64,000 bases of DNA from Pholiota molesta (taxonomy: Eukaryota > Basidiomycota > Agaricomycetes > Agaricales > Strophariaceae), in the NCBI GenBank assembly GCA_014925825.1, contig JACGCK010000086.1, forward strand, positions 62,001 through 126,000. Reading direction: 5' to 3'. The notes beneath the pieces were generated by a model. The model saw nothing but the letters and a program-made list of their open reading frames with translations, was not told where the DNA came from and searched no databases. Below, in pieces: positions 47,461 through 57,012 of this stretch (position 1 is its first letter; each line of letters starts with the position of its first letter). The position numbers and the translations under genes were made by a program.

Positions 47461-48849
47461 AGCCCGCGTGCTAGTCTTTCCTTCTCCTTCCTTTCCGCCG
47501 TCGCACTCGTGCTGTCCGTGTCCCTGTCTCTTGCAGCGGCGGCAGATGTGCTTGTACTTGCAGGACGTTCCGTCGGGGCACGTGGAAGCGTTGAACCGTT
47601 TGCAGACGTCTGATCCGCGATTTCGTGATCCGGTTCGAGAAGTTGATCCCCCTGATCGACTGACATCGGACTGGATTCCGTCTGCCGGGATGATAGCCGA
47701 GTAGACATGCATGAACTTGTCGCGTTCGGTGAGGAGGATGCTCTGCCCGCCTCCGACCATGTTTCGGACTGCTGCGTCGTACAAGATGATCTTTCGGTGA
47801 GAGGACGACATCTTGGCTGAGAATTCACGACAGATGTAGTCTCCGTAGTCCCAGAGTTCGTCATGTCGATGCGGGAAGACAAACGCGGTCGCTTTCGCGG
47901 CTTCTCTCCAGGTGGCAAACCAGTCTCCGCTCGACTGGATTCGCCGCAGTGGTTCAGTATCCCCGAGACTGATCGTAGTCGATCCCACGCGGCCAATGTT
48001 CTCCTTAGTAGGCGCGACGAGGTGCAATGCAGAGAACACCTTGTCGAGGTCGATGGCGTTTCCTCGGATAATGTTTTCCCACTCGGAGCTGGGGAAACCT
48101 GGCGGTGCAGCGGTTGACTGTTGGATCCATCGCTTAACTGTTCCGACATCATTTCCGAGGAGTCCCAAGATTCGTCTCGTCTCGGCGCAGCTGGGATTAG
48201 AGTGTTGTCGTGCGGTAAGTTCACGTTTGAACCACGGCATGTCGCGCTCAAACAGCTTCTGTTTCTTGTTCGACTGTCCTTCTCCATCAGATCCATTCCC
48301 TCCACTCTCTCCATCAGAGTCTTCGTCGTCTGGTTTGGCTCGCTTCTTCGACGCTGAAATACCTTCGAGAAGGGATTCAACTTCTTGGTCGATAGCGGTT
48401 GCAGGCGCTCGAGGAGACTCGGGCGCTTGTGTAGGCGCCGGTCGAATGATGCTGGCTGCGGCGTGGGCTCCTCGTCTGGCGGCGTCAGCGGCTTGGCGTT
48501 CGGTTGATTCAATGATTCCAAGGAATTCGTTGAGGGCCGCTTCCTTTTGAGAGTACTGGGCGTCTTCGCTATCTGAGAAATCGAGCTTTGATGTGATGAA
48601 TGCAATGGCTCTCGTCTTCGAGACCTTCCCTTCCCGAAATTCGTTGAGACACTTGTTGATGTCATTGATGAGTCGAATGTCGATTGGCGGTAAGTCTTCT
48701 CCATTTCTTCCATCTCTTCCATGGGATTGGACAGCCTGAGTAATAGGCTCGGGGTTCGAGACTCTCTCAACCCTTGATCCGTTACCTCCGGGATTGATGG
48801 TTCCTTCGGTAACGGGGACGCTTTGGGCGAAAGAAGATTCATAACTCAT
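47458..48849 (-). CDS. Gag-like protein of Ngaro element
   Basis: 463 residues starting at an ATG. A charged N-terminal region is followed by the predicted structural core, then two zinc-binding motifs: a CCCH-like CKRFNASTCPDGTSCKYKH and a CRRCKRQGHGQHEC knuckle, both expected to bind the element RNA. Frame intact. It is overlapped over its full length by an alternative open frame that leads toward the RT region. Confidence 0.85.
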   Translation of the reverse strand: MSYESSFAQSVPVTEGTINPGGNGSRVERVSNPEPITQAVQSHGRDGRNGEDLPPIDIRLINDINKCLNEFREGKVSKTRAIAFITSKLDFSDSEDAQYSQKEAALNEFLGIIESTERQAADAARRGAHAAASIIRPAPTQAPESPRAPATAIDQEVESLLEGISASKKRAKPDDEDSDGESGGNGSDGEGQSNKKQKLFERDMPWFKRELTARQHSNPSCAETRRILGLLGNDVGTVKRWIQQSTAAPPGFPSSEWENIIRGNAIDLDKVFSALHLVAPTKENIGRVGSTTISLGDTEPLRRIQSSGDWFATWREAAKATAFVFPHRHDELWDYGDYICREFSAKMSSSHRKIILYDAAVRNMVGGGQSILLTERDKFMHVYSAIIPADGIQSDVSRSGGSTSRTGSRNRGSDVCKRFNASTCPDGTSCKYKHICRRCKRQGHGQHECDGGKEGEGKTSTRA

Positions 48850-48892
48850 TTGGAAAGTTTAAGCTTGAGTGAAACGATGAACGAAGTTTAAA

Positions 48893-49231
48893 TGATTCGA
48901 GAGAAATAGCGAGCCTCTGCAAAGGGGCGAGTAGAGGAAGTTGGAAGAGAAAAACAAACCTGGCTTGAGTCAGTTTGTCTTAAATACCCTTCCTCTTAGA
49001 TGAGTCACATGCCGGCCCAAAATTGAGCCATTGGGGGAAATACTTTCTATTAATGGTGACGCAGACTCGCAGTGAGCGGCGGACCAGCTCAGCGTGGCGT
49101 CAGATAATTGCGCGGCGGACCAGCGCAATGGAGGGTCATCCACACGGTTCGGACCAGTGTGGGGATATTCGCATGTGACTTCGAGCCTTGGCCGGTATCA
49201 TTGGACTAGAGTAAATAATATTTAAACCCGA
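48893..49231 (-). repeat. Ngaro split direct repeat A1
   Basis: 339 bp, from TGATTCGAGAGAAATAGCG to TTTAAACCCGA on the plus strand, matching A2. As the 5' end of the element it should carry its promoter. Confidence 0.9.
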
Positions 49232-50165
49232 TCAATTTAAAATATACGAAGAATTGTCAATGCCGTAGGGCTGGTTTATCGGCCTAAAGCTGCTGGTAAT
49301 ATTGGCGCCAATTTCCAACAGCAGCTCCACAATCGCCTGATTTCCTCGATCTGCTGCTGCCTGGAGTGCAGTGCCGTGATCTCCTCCCTGCGCATTCACG
49401 TCAGCCCCGTTCTCCAACAGCAGCCTCGCAATCGCTTCCTCTCCTTCCGCTGACGCCGCCTGGAGTGCACTGCCAAAGAATCCTCCCTGCGCATTCACGT
49501 CGGCGTGGTTCTCCAACAGCAGCCTTGCAATCGTGTCGCGTCCTTCAGCTGACGCTGTCTGGAGTGCAGTGCCTAAAACTCCTCCCTGCGCATTCACGTC
49601 GGCCTCATTCTCCAACAGCAGCCTCATCATCGCGTTGCGTCCTCTAGCTAATGCCGCCCGGAGTGCATTGCCGTGTTCTCCTCCCGACGCATTCACCTCG
49701 GCCCCGTTCTCCAACAGCAGCCTCACCATTGCCTCATGTCCTCCAGCTGATGCCGCGTGGAGTGCAGTGCCATATTCTCCTGCCTGCACATTCACATCGG
49801 CCCCATTCTCCAACAACAACCTTGCAATTGCTTCGTGTCCTTTAACTGATGCTGCCTGGAGTGCAGTGCCATAGAATCCTCCCTGCGCATTCACCTCGGC
49901 CCCATTCTCCAACAGCAGCCTCGCAATCGCGTCGTGTCCTCCAGCTGATGCCGCGTGGAGTGCAGTGCCATATTCTCCTGCCTGCACATTCACATCGGCC
50001 CCATTCTCCAACAACAACCTCGCAATCGCTTCGTGTCCTTTAACTGATGCTGCCTGGAGTGCAGTGCCATAGAATCCTCCCTGCGCATTCACCTCGGCCC
50101 CATTCTCCCACAGCAGCCTTGCAATCACCTCATGTCCTGCAGCTAATGCTGCCTGGAGTGCAGTG
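49232..50165 (-). pseudogene. Ankyrin-repeat C-terminal part of a split NLR-like gene
   Basis: Nine ankyrin repeats of 33 residues (TALQAAS..GHEAIARLLLENGADVNAQGG type) followed by a short tail ending at TGA (49,232-49,234), flush with the Ngaro border. The repeats are unusually alike: repeats 2-3 and 4-5 are near-copies. The upstream end is the copia LTR at 50,166, where the ankyrin frame is fused to LTR-derived codons. This part belongs with the C2-NACHT fragment at 57,013-59,997; the family order is effector-like or C2 domain, NACHT ATPase, ankyrin repeats. Cut off from its promoter, it is probably not expressed as the original protein. Confidence 0.85.
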
Positions 50166-50557
50166 TGAAATACGAAGTAAAACTCAGAGTCAGACACGGT
50201 ATGTGGGTGACAGATATGATTGCGCTAAGTACCTGAAATACGAAGTAAAACTAAGGTAAGGTATTAGCGATGCAGACAAAGTAAGGTAAAATAGTAGGCA
50301 CACCTCAGAGTCAGACACGGTATGTGGGTGACAGATGAGGTGCGCCGTCGTAGTTCTACTGGTATAAGTAATGTGGAGAAAAACGGAACGAGCACGAACG
50401 TGCACGTTCTCGTAGGTCTACAATACGTGGAGCATTGGAAATGTAGTTTAGCGATACGTTAAGCTTGAATAGGAAGTGGATTGGATAAAAGGAGAAAAGG
50501 ATAATGAAATAGAATTGGTAAGTACGAACGAGAGACCATGTCGTGTATATCTCAACA
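50166..50557 (-). repeat. 3' LTR of the copia element
   Basis: 392 bp, TGAAATACG...ATCTCAACA on the plus strand. It differs from the other LTR at one position noticed (GATAAAAGG versus GAGAAAAGG). Internally it contains two copies of a segment with AGTCAGACACGGTATGTGGG and two of TGAAATACGAAGTAAAACT. Confidence 0.92.
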
Positions 50558-50586
50558 CTCCCCCAGACGACATTGGTCGTCGAGTC

Positions 50587-53002
50587 CTAAACGGAGAGAC
50601 CGATCGCGCGACATAGGTGTTGGTGGGTGGTGCGCGGAAGTTGTTTGGTGAAGATGTCGGCAAGATTGTTTTCGGATGGGACGTGTTCGATGGTGGCGCG
50701 GCCTTCGGTGACGGCTTCGCGGATATAATGATAACGTACGTCGATATGCTTGGCGCGAGCATGCCCTTTGGTGTTCTTGGTGAGGGCAATGGCAGGCGCA
50801 TTGTCGCCGTAGATTTGGAATGGGTACTCCTGGGGTAGACCAACCTCGTCGAGGAACGCGTACATCCAAGTGGCCTGCTGCACAGCGCGAGACATCGACA
50901 TGTATTCAGCCTCGGTTGTCGACAGTGCGACAGTAGGTTGTCGCTTCGAACTCCAGGAAACGAGCCCACCCGCCATCCAGACACCGTATCCAGCCGTGGA
51001 TCGCCTGGTATCGAAATCGTCGGCGTAGCTGGCATCAACGTAGGTGACGGGTTTGATGGAGACGCCGCGGTGGTAGGTGATAGAGAAGTCCAGCGTGCCC
51101 TTGATGTACGCCATCATGTGGAGCATCGCCTTCCAGTGGTTGGGTCCGGGGTTGGACTGGAAGCGCGAAAGCACGCCCGTACCGTAGATGATATCCGACC
51201 GCGTGCCACCAGCGCCCCAGTTGAGTTTGCCAAGAACCTCACGGTACGGTTTGTCCGCCATGTACTTCCGATCGTCCTCCGTAGTCGGGCAGTCTTTCTC
51301 GCTCAAGACAATACCGACAGGGAGGGGAGTGGGCTTAGCGTTGCAGTCGGCCATCCCAAACTCCTCCAACATGCGTTCGAAGAAGGATCGCTGGGAGATT
51401 GTGATGGTGCCAGCATCTCTGTTGCGTCTGATCTCGATGCCCAAGATGTACGTCGGCTCCCCCAGATCCTTGGTGTCAAAGCACGTATCGAGTTCCTGAG
51501 ATGCGGCGCGCGCGCCGGCAGGGGTGGACGAGAGGCCGAAAATGTCGTCTGTATATGTGCTTGTAATGGTGTGGGTGCCGTCGTTATCAGAGGTCCGTGA
51601 GTGAATGCATGGGTCGGCGAGCGAGCGGTAATACCCAAGGCTTTCGAACGATCCGACAACTTCGTGCTGGAAGTTATGTCCAGCGTCCATCGTGCCGTAG
51701 AGCGACTTGTCGAGCACCCATACGTAGGTCTTTGTTGGGTCCAGCCAGGATGGCCTGATAGCGCCGGGGGGTGGTCGTACATAGGTGGTGAAACGGGTGC
51801 TTGCGTAGAGATACGCAGCGATAATATCTCTCCCCCAGATCGAATAATCATGGGAAGCGGCGATGGCCACGCACATGCGGAACGATTCCATGCGCACGAC
51901 GGAAGCATATGTCTCGTCGAATTCGAGTCCTGGAATCTGGTTGAAGCCCCGGGCAACGAGGCGCGCCTTGCGCTTTATGATGTCGCCGCCCGCGTCGTAC
52001 TTGTTTGCGAAGACCCACTTGCAATCGATAATGTGCGCGTCTGGCGGAGCTTCGACCCATTTGAAAACCTGCCTCTCCAATAGCATGTCCAACTCCGTGT
52101 CCATTGCAGGTTGCCAGAGTTCCGCGTTCGCCATCGCTTCCTTGTAGTTTCGTGGAACGTAGGAGTCGCGCTGTGTCGACATGAAAGCGAGGTGGGCGTC
52201 GAGGTTGACATTGAGATCAAATATGTCCTCGTTCGTGATGTTGGGAGGTTGGAAGCCCGGTTCGTTGAGCGAGATGTTGGGTATGCCATTACCTGCGGTC
52301 GCGGAGAGTGCGCGTACCGTCTGTGCCCAAGCGTCTCCCCCACTCTCCGCGTGCGCCTCGCGTTCGGCGTACTCGCACGACGCCTCGAGCTGCTGTGATG
52401 GTTTCGCGAAGCGGGTGGAACGACGAGGTGGGCCATGGGTGGGTGGGAGTGCAGGAGCCGGGCTGCTGGTGCTGACAGGTGTGGTGGGAACTACGGGAGA
52501 AGATGACGGCATGTCTGACAGCGCGGGATGCAGTGGTGGGTCGGTTTCCCGCGGCCGCGCGGCCACGATGTTCTGCATACTGGGACGGATGACACCTGTG
52601 GTAGATGCAGGAGTAGGCGCTGGCGCGTCTGAGTTGTCTGTAACGAGCGCGTCATCGAGGTTGGCTGCAAGCGTACGGTGGCCTTCACCTTCCTCAAAGA
52701 TTACATCGCGAGATTTGATTATACGACGCGATGCAGGGTCGTACAGCTTGTAGGCGCTTCGCCCATAATAGCCAATCAAGACATATTTGATTGATCGAGG
52801 AAGCAACTTCGACTGATCTATTTCGGGCGCGACCTTGGTGTACGCGGCACATCCAAACGGGCGGAGGTGCGAGACATCCTGTTTCTTCCCAGTCCACATC
52901 TCCCAAGGGACGACACCAGGCCGACGTGCAGAGGGGATGAAGTTGTCGAGGTAGATGGCAGTTCTGGCGGTCTCGGCCCAAAGACCTCGGGGTAAGCCAG
53001 AG
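50587..53002 (-). CDS. Copia polyprotein, integrase C-end plus RT/RNase H
   Basis: The fragment begins at the hAT insertion with DSGLPRGLWAETARTAIYLD, the end of the integrase core, and continues through the integrase C-terminal region (PFGCAAYTKVAPEIDQSKLL) and a proline-rich linker. The RT has DCKWVFANKYDAGGDIIKRK, ARLVARGFNQIPGLEF and the palm motif YTDDIFGL. The RNase H has YVDASYADDFDTRRSTAGY and ALSTTEAEYMSMS, ending ADIFTKQLP. The frame is open to its stop at 50,587. Together with 54,539-56,545 it made one polyprotein. Confidence 0.9.
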
Positions 53003-53010
53003 TCAGCGAG

Positions 53011-54530
53011 TAGGGATGCCGAAGTTCAGTTCAGTCCGGTTCTTGACCCCTCCAGCCAGAACCGAGAACTGAACCGATAGAGAACTGCCAGAACCGGAAC
53101 CGAACTGGGATAGAACCGATAGAACCGGTTCTGTCGGTTCGGTTCTGGTTCTGGAACCGGTTCGAACTGTGGAACCGATGAATTTTCTTTGAAACTTGTC
53201 TTTACACACCAAAGCCATCACGCTGCGTCTCTCCGCCACAGAACCCTGCATATTGCAGGCTTCCTAGTACGCCGAGACGGTATTGTGATGGATCGGGCAT
53301 TGGACACCCTACCCCTCTACCATTGTTCACGTCGCCGCTGTTCACGCCCCCGGGCGTGGATCCATCCGCGCCCAGGCGCTGTCTGCAGTGCGCGTGATGC
53401 CCGTGTACCGGGGAAGTATGCGGACCCGTTGACGAAGCTCCAAAGGTACGGGTGCGTGCGGGTCACGGCTGAACGCGCCAGGCGCAGCATCCACGGAGAT
53501 CACGTCGAAGAGCGCGTAGATGACGGGCTTGAGCAGCGTGGGCAACAGGTGGCCCGCGACGAAGCCCTGGATGGTCAAGGCCCTGCAGGATGGAGCCTGA
53601 GTCGCGCAGCGTGCTCTGCGTCATGCTCAGGCTGAGCACGGAGAGGTGCTGCGTGTAGGTGCCGTGCGCATGGTTCGCACTGTGCACGGCGGCGTGGCTC
53701 GCCGCTGCTTGTGCGGAGGGGTGCACTGAGGGGCAGGGTTGGCTGTGGCTCGTGGGGTGCACGTTGGGGTGGGCAGGGATGGTCCATCCGGCGTGCGGCA
53801 CCCTCGTCATCGGGTCATTGGTTTGTCTACAGTCCGAGGCGCCGTCATTGGGAGCCACAGCATGGTAAGAAAAAGGCACACCTTTGGAGGGGATGGCGAC
53901 GACACGCCATCCCCTCACCCTCCTCATCTGTTGCGGCGCACCCGCTGTCCACCGAATCGCGTTCGCATGTCGTGTGCGCCAGCCGCCCGTAGTTGTGACG
54001 TGTCGTCATTCCATCGTATGTTGTGCGCTATTGTCGCGCCGTCGTGCGTTGATCGTCGCCTTGTGGATCTCCTGCTTCCCAGGTCTTCCCTTTCTCTCAT
54101 CCTTCCCCTAGTCCATCAAGCTTGGAGGCCGCAGGGGCGACGGGCGGCGTGTCGACGCTGGAACATTGTTGGTTGAGGGTTGAGGGTTGCCGTTGAATCC
54201 AGGTTGAAATCAACAATCAACAAATGGTTGATGGCACGTGTCGGCACGTGCCACGTGCCGTGTCATCTCTGTCCGCCAATTCTCGCCGGTTCTCGATGAT
54301 TTTGGTGTAGCTTGCTCAATTTTGCGCCAATAAATACCACATTTTGAGCACAGAAAGTTCGGTTCGAACCGGTTCGGACTCGGTTCTGGTACCCCCAGAA
54401 TTGTCAGAACCGAGAGCCGAACCGTATGCCAGAATGCCCGAACCGGAACCGGACTGAACCAGAACCGTCGGTCCGGTTCGGCCGGTTCCGGTTCTCTGCG
54501 CCAGTTCGGAACCGAACTTCGGCATCCCTA
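53011..54530. mobile_element. Non-autonomous hAT-like DNA transposon, 1,520 bp
   Basis: Terminal inverted repeats start TAGGGATGCCGAAGTTC at both ends (17 bp perfect), with an 8-bp target duplication, which is diagnostic of the hAT superfamily. About 150 bp inside each end is packed with GAACCGG/CCGGTTC motifs in both orientations, as in hAT subterminal transposase-binding regions. No transposase is present. The GC-rich middle (about 53,340-53,930) reads like protein on the minus strand and may be a captured host gene fragment. Confidence 0.9.
53342..53790 (-). pseudogene. Gene-like fragment inside the hAT-like element
   Basis: Two adjoining minus-strand frames read QHLSVLSLSMTQSTLRDSGS-ILQ and then TIQGFVAGHLLPTLLKPVIY continuing ALFDVISVDAAPGAFSRD. 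They are separated by a one-base frameshift at about 53,578. The amphipathic and hydrophobic pattern and GC-rich codon use differ from the AT-rich flanks of the transposon. It does not resemble a hAT transposase, and I do not recognise the source protein. Confidence 0.4.
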
Positions 54531-54538
54531 TCAGCGAG

Positions 54539-56545
54539 CATGCAGCGCACACGTTCGATGATCGTACGAATGCCTCGTTCCGCGGCGCCGTTCTGACCAT
54601 GGGCATAGGGTGCGCCGGATTCCATCACTATTCCCTTCTCACGTAGGAACTCATCCCACTTCTCGTTCCGCCATTCTCTTCCCATGTCAACACGGATGCG
54701 CTTCAACTTCTTCCCAGTCTGCGTCTCGGCTTCGACGACATAGTCTTTGAGTGCCTGGAGGGTGACATCTGCGGATTTGTGGCTGAGGAAGTATCCATGT
54801 TTGACGGACGAAGCACCATCCATCACAAGCATCATGTAGGAGGCTCCGCCGAAGGAAGGTGTGTTGGTCATAACAAAAATGTCTATGTGGGCACGTTCAT
54901 TGACCTCCTCTTCCTTGTCGAACACTTCATCGTACGGGCGCGCGGTTTGCTTGCCGTAGATACAATCTTCGCAGCTTCCCTTTGCATCGACATCACCAAC
55001 AACCTGGAGTCCGTCAAGTAAGCCTTGCTTCGCAAGCGCACGAATCGCCGACACGCTTGCATGACCAAAGCGGCGGTGCCAGACTTCAAGGTTGGCAGGC
55101 TTTTCGTGGGATTTGGCCGCCATAGCATGAATGGTGTTGGTGAGTTCTAGCCTGTACATCGAACCATCACGTTCACCCGTCATGAAACTTGTCCCCGCAG
55201 GATCGATGAAGGTTGCATGTCCGTTCCCAAAGGCCACGGTAAACCCGGCAATGTCGAAGCGCCCGACTGAGACAAGATTGGCAGTAAGGTCTGGGGTATG
55301 AAGGACTGAGCTGAACTGGAGTTTGGTACGTGCTCCGAGTGATTCGACGACTTTGGTCACTGATCCTTGACCTAGGATGCGGAACTTTGCACCTTTACTC
55401 GCGGACTGACCCTCCCGCGGCGCATCGAAAGCAACGTAGTCGCTTCCGAAATCTGCGCGATCAACAAAGCAGTGGTCGCTTGCACCTGAGTCGATGTAGG
55501 TAAGACTCCCGGGTGCGTCCCTGTTCGCGACGGTGAGGAGAGCGGCATCAGATACGGTAACATGCTCGCTCGCATCGGCCATGAGAATGGTGTAGACTCG
55601 CTCGGTGATAGGTGGGGTGGCGTCAGCGAGTGCGACCGTCGTTGTTGAAGCTGTCGCTGTGGCTGCTTGCGGCGTACCAGGTGCGCTGTTTGCGTTTGGC
55701 TTCTTTCGGAAATGGGGAGGAAACTGACCCTCCTTTCCGCCTCCTTCCCAGTAGCAGTCCTCGTCGATGTGGCCTCTGCGGTGGCAGTTCTTGCACTGAA
55801 GGGTCGACTTCGATTTTACGGCCTTGGTGTTTGTCGAGAGTGCCGTGATGCCTCCGGTTGTGGTTGGTATGTTTCTCCCCACACGAGCCCAGTGGAAATT
55901 GAGCTTCGATACTAACTCCATTGATGTAGGGGTGTCGTAGAGTGTAGCAACAATGGTATCCCAGGAGGATGGAAGAGAGGCGAGCAAGATTACAATGAAA
56001 TCCTTATCGGTTATGTTTGCGCCGACATCATTCGCAACCGACCACTTGGTTCGCAGACTTGCTATATGTGTGACGAGGTCCTCCCCCTCCTTGAGCATTG
56101 TGTTGCGAAGTTCCCGTTGTGCGTTTACGGCGTATAGAGTAGATTGTACACCATACAAGTCCTTGAGTGATTTCCAGGCTTCCGCGGCCGTTCCGTCAGG
56201 CGACATGCCTAATCCGACCGGATTTGCGCAGTTGTACAGGAGTAAACCCATCGCCCAAGCGTCTCGGATGGTCCACTCGTCCAACGACGGGGTCATGGAA
56301 TACCACGGAGTTGATTCAGGGGCTATGGTTGTAGCGGCGGCAGCAGCGGCCTCCGCAGTGGGTACAGTAGTAGTGGCCGAGACGGGGCTGGTCTTCTCTG
56401 GCTTGGGGATTGTACCGTCTAGGTATTTCTCCACGCTTCGGATCCTCGCTGTAGTCAGGATCCAGCGGCTCCAGGAAGGCCAGTTCAAGCCGTCGAACTT
56501 CTGCGTGTCCGGTAGGATAGGAGGTGTATTGGTTTGCGAGGTCAT
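54539..56545 (-). CDS. Copia gag-protease-integrase part of polyprotein
   Basis: Starting at the ATG at 56,545: a gag region (FDGLNWPSWSRWILTTARIR, DLYGVQSTLYAVNAQRELRN), a zinc knuckle CKNCHRRGHIDEDC, an aspartic protease with YIDSGASDHCFV, the pre-integrase motif LEVWHRRFGHASVSAIRALA, then the integrase core including HIDIFVM, the VDMGREW region and a glutamate in NGAAERGIRTIIERVRCMLAD. It breaks off at the hAT insertion. The frame is otherwise open. Confidence 0.9.
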
Positions 56546-56620
56546 CGTGTATAAAGTGTATGTGTGATCTGCGGTTTTCGTGTCTGTTCGTAGATTCAGA
56601 AGAAGGCGGGGCCCATAACC

Positions 56621-57012
56621 TGAAATACGAAGTAAAACTCAGAGTCAGACACGGTATGTGGGTGACAGATATGATTGCGCTAAGTACCTGAAATACGAAG
56701 TAAAACTAAGGTAAGGTATTAGCGATGCAGACAAAGTAAGGTAAAATAGTAGGCACACCTCAGAGTCAGACACGGTATGTGGGTGACAGATGAGGTGCGC
56801 CGTCGTAGTTCTACTGGTATAAGTAATGTGGAGAAAAACGGAACGAGCACGAACGTGCACGTTCTCGTAGGTCTACAATACGTGGAGCATTGGAAATGTA
56901 GTTTAGCGATACGTTAAGCTTGAATAGGAAGTGGATTGGAGAAAAGGAGAAAAGGATAATGAAATAGAATTGGTAAGTACGAACGAGAGACCATGTCGTG
57001 TATATCTCAACA
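56621..57012 (-). repeat. 5' LTR of the copia element
   Basis: 392 bp, near-identical to 50,166-50,557. On the minus strand its outer edge is fused to the NACHT-gene codons for ELFMS. Confidence 0.92.

Larger units (their letters stand above)
38348..49231 (-). mobile_element. Ngaro-type tyrosine-recombinase retrotransposon
   Basis: The element lies on the minus strand with the order gag, reverse transcriptase/RNase H, tyrosine recombinase. It is bounded by split direct repeats: A1 (48,893-49,231) at its 5' end and B1 (38,935-39,091), A2 (38,596-38,934), B2 (38,348-38,504) at its 3' end. A1 matches A2 and B1 matches B2 almost throughout. The outer edges of A1 and B2 correspond to the B1/A2 junction, as expected if a circular intermediate integrated. 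That is the layout of Ngaro elements of the DIRS order, which make no target duplication and carry no integrase. Without the 5.35-kb foreign insertion it is about 5.5 kb. It is disabled by that insertion and a one-base frameshift in RT. Confidence 0.9.
53003..54538. repeat. 8-bp target-site duplication of the hAT-like element
   Basis: TCAGCGAG occurs at 53,003-53,010 and 54,531-54,538, directly outside the inverted repeats. Removing the element and one copy rejoins the integrase frame (MLAD-SGLPRG). Confidence 0.94.
50166..57012 (-). mobile_element. Ty1/copia retrotransposon
   Basis: LTRs of 392 bp enclose one long gag-pol frame on the minus strand. The order is gag, protease, integrase, reverse transcriptase, RNase H, which defines the copia superfamily. 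Next to the 5' LTR (minus orientation) the bases GGTTATGGGCCC resemble the complement of an initiator tRNA-Met anticodon arm, as in elements primed by a tRNA half. It would be a full-length young copy but for the hAT-like insertion at 53,011. The five bases outside the two LTRs differ (CAGTG versus TAGAC), so no target duplication remains. Confidence 0.92.

Noticed and set aside
49366..50259. Plus-strand Pro/His/Ser-rich frames opposite the ankyrin repeats
   Set aside because: They are the antisense reading of the 99-bp ankyrin repeats.
50938..52753. Plus-strand frames of 160-220 codons opposite copia pol
   Set aside because: Antisense shadows of a GC-rich polymerase gene with no domain.
53463..54176. 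hAT transposase inside the 1.52-kb element
   Set aside because: None of the frames has the hAT dimerisation region or DDE-type catalytic pattern, and the interior is too short for a transposase.
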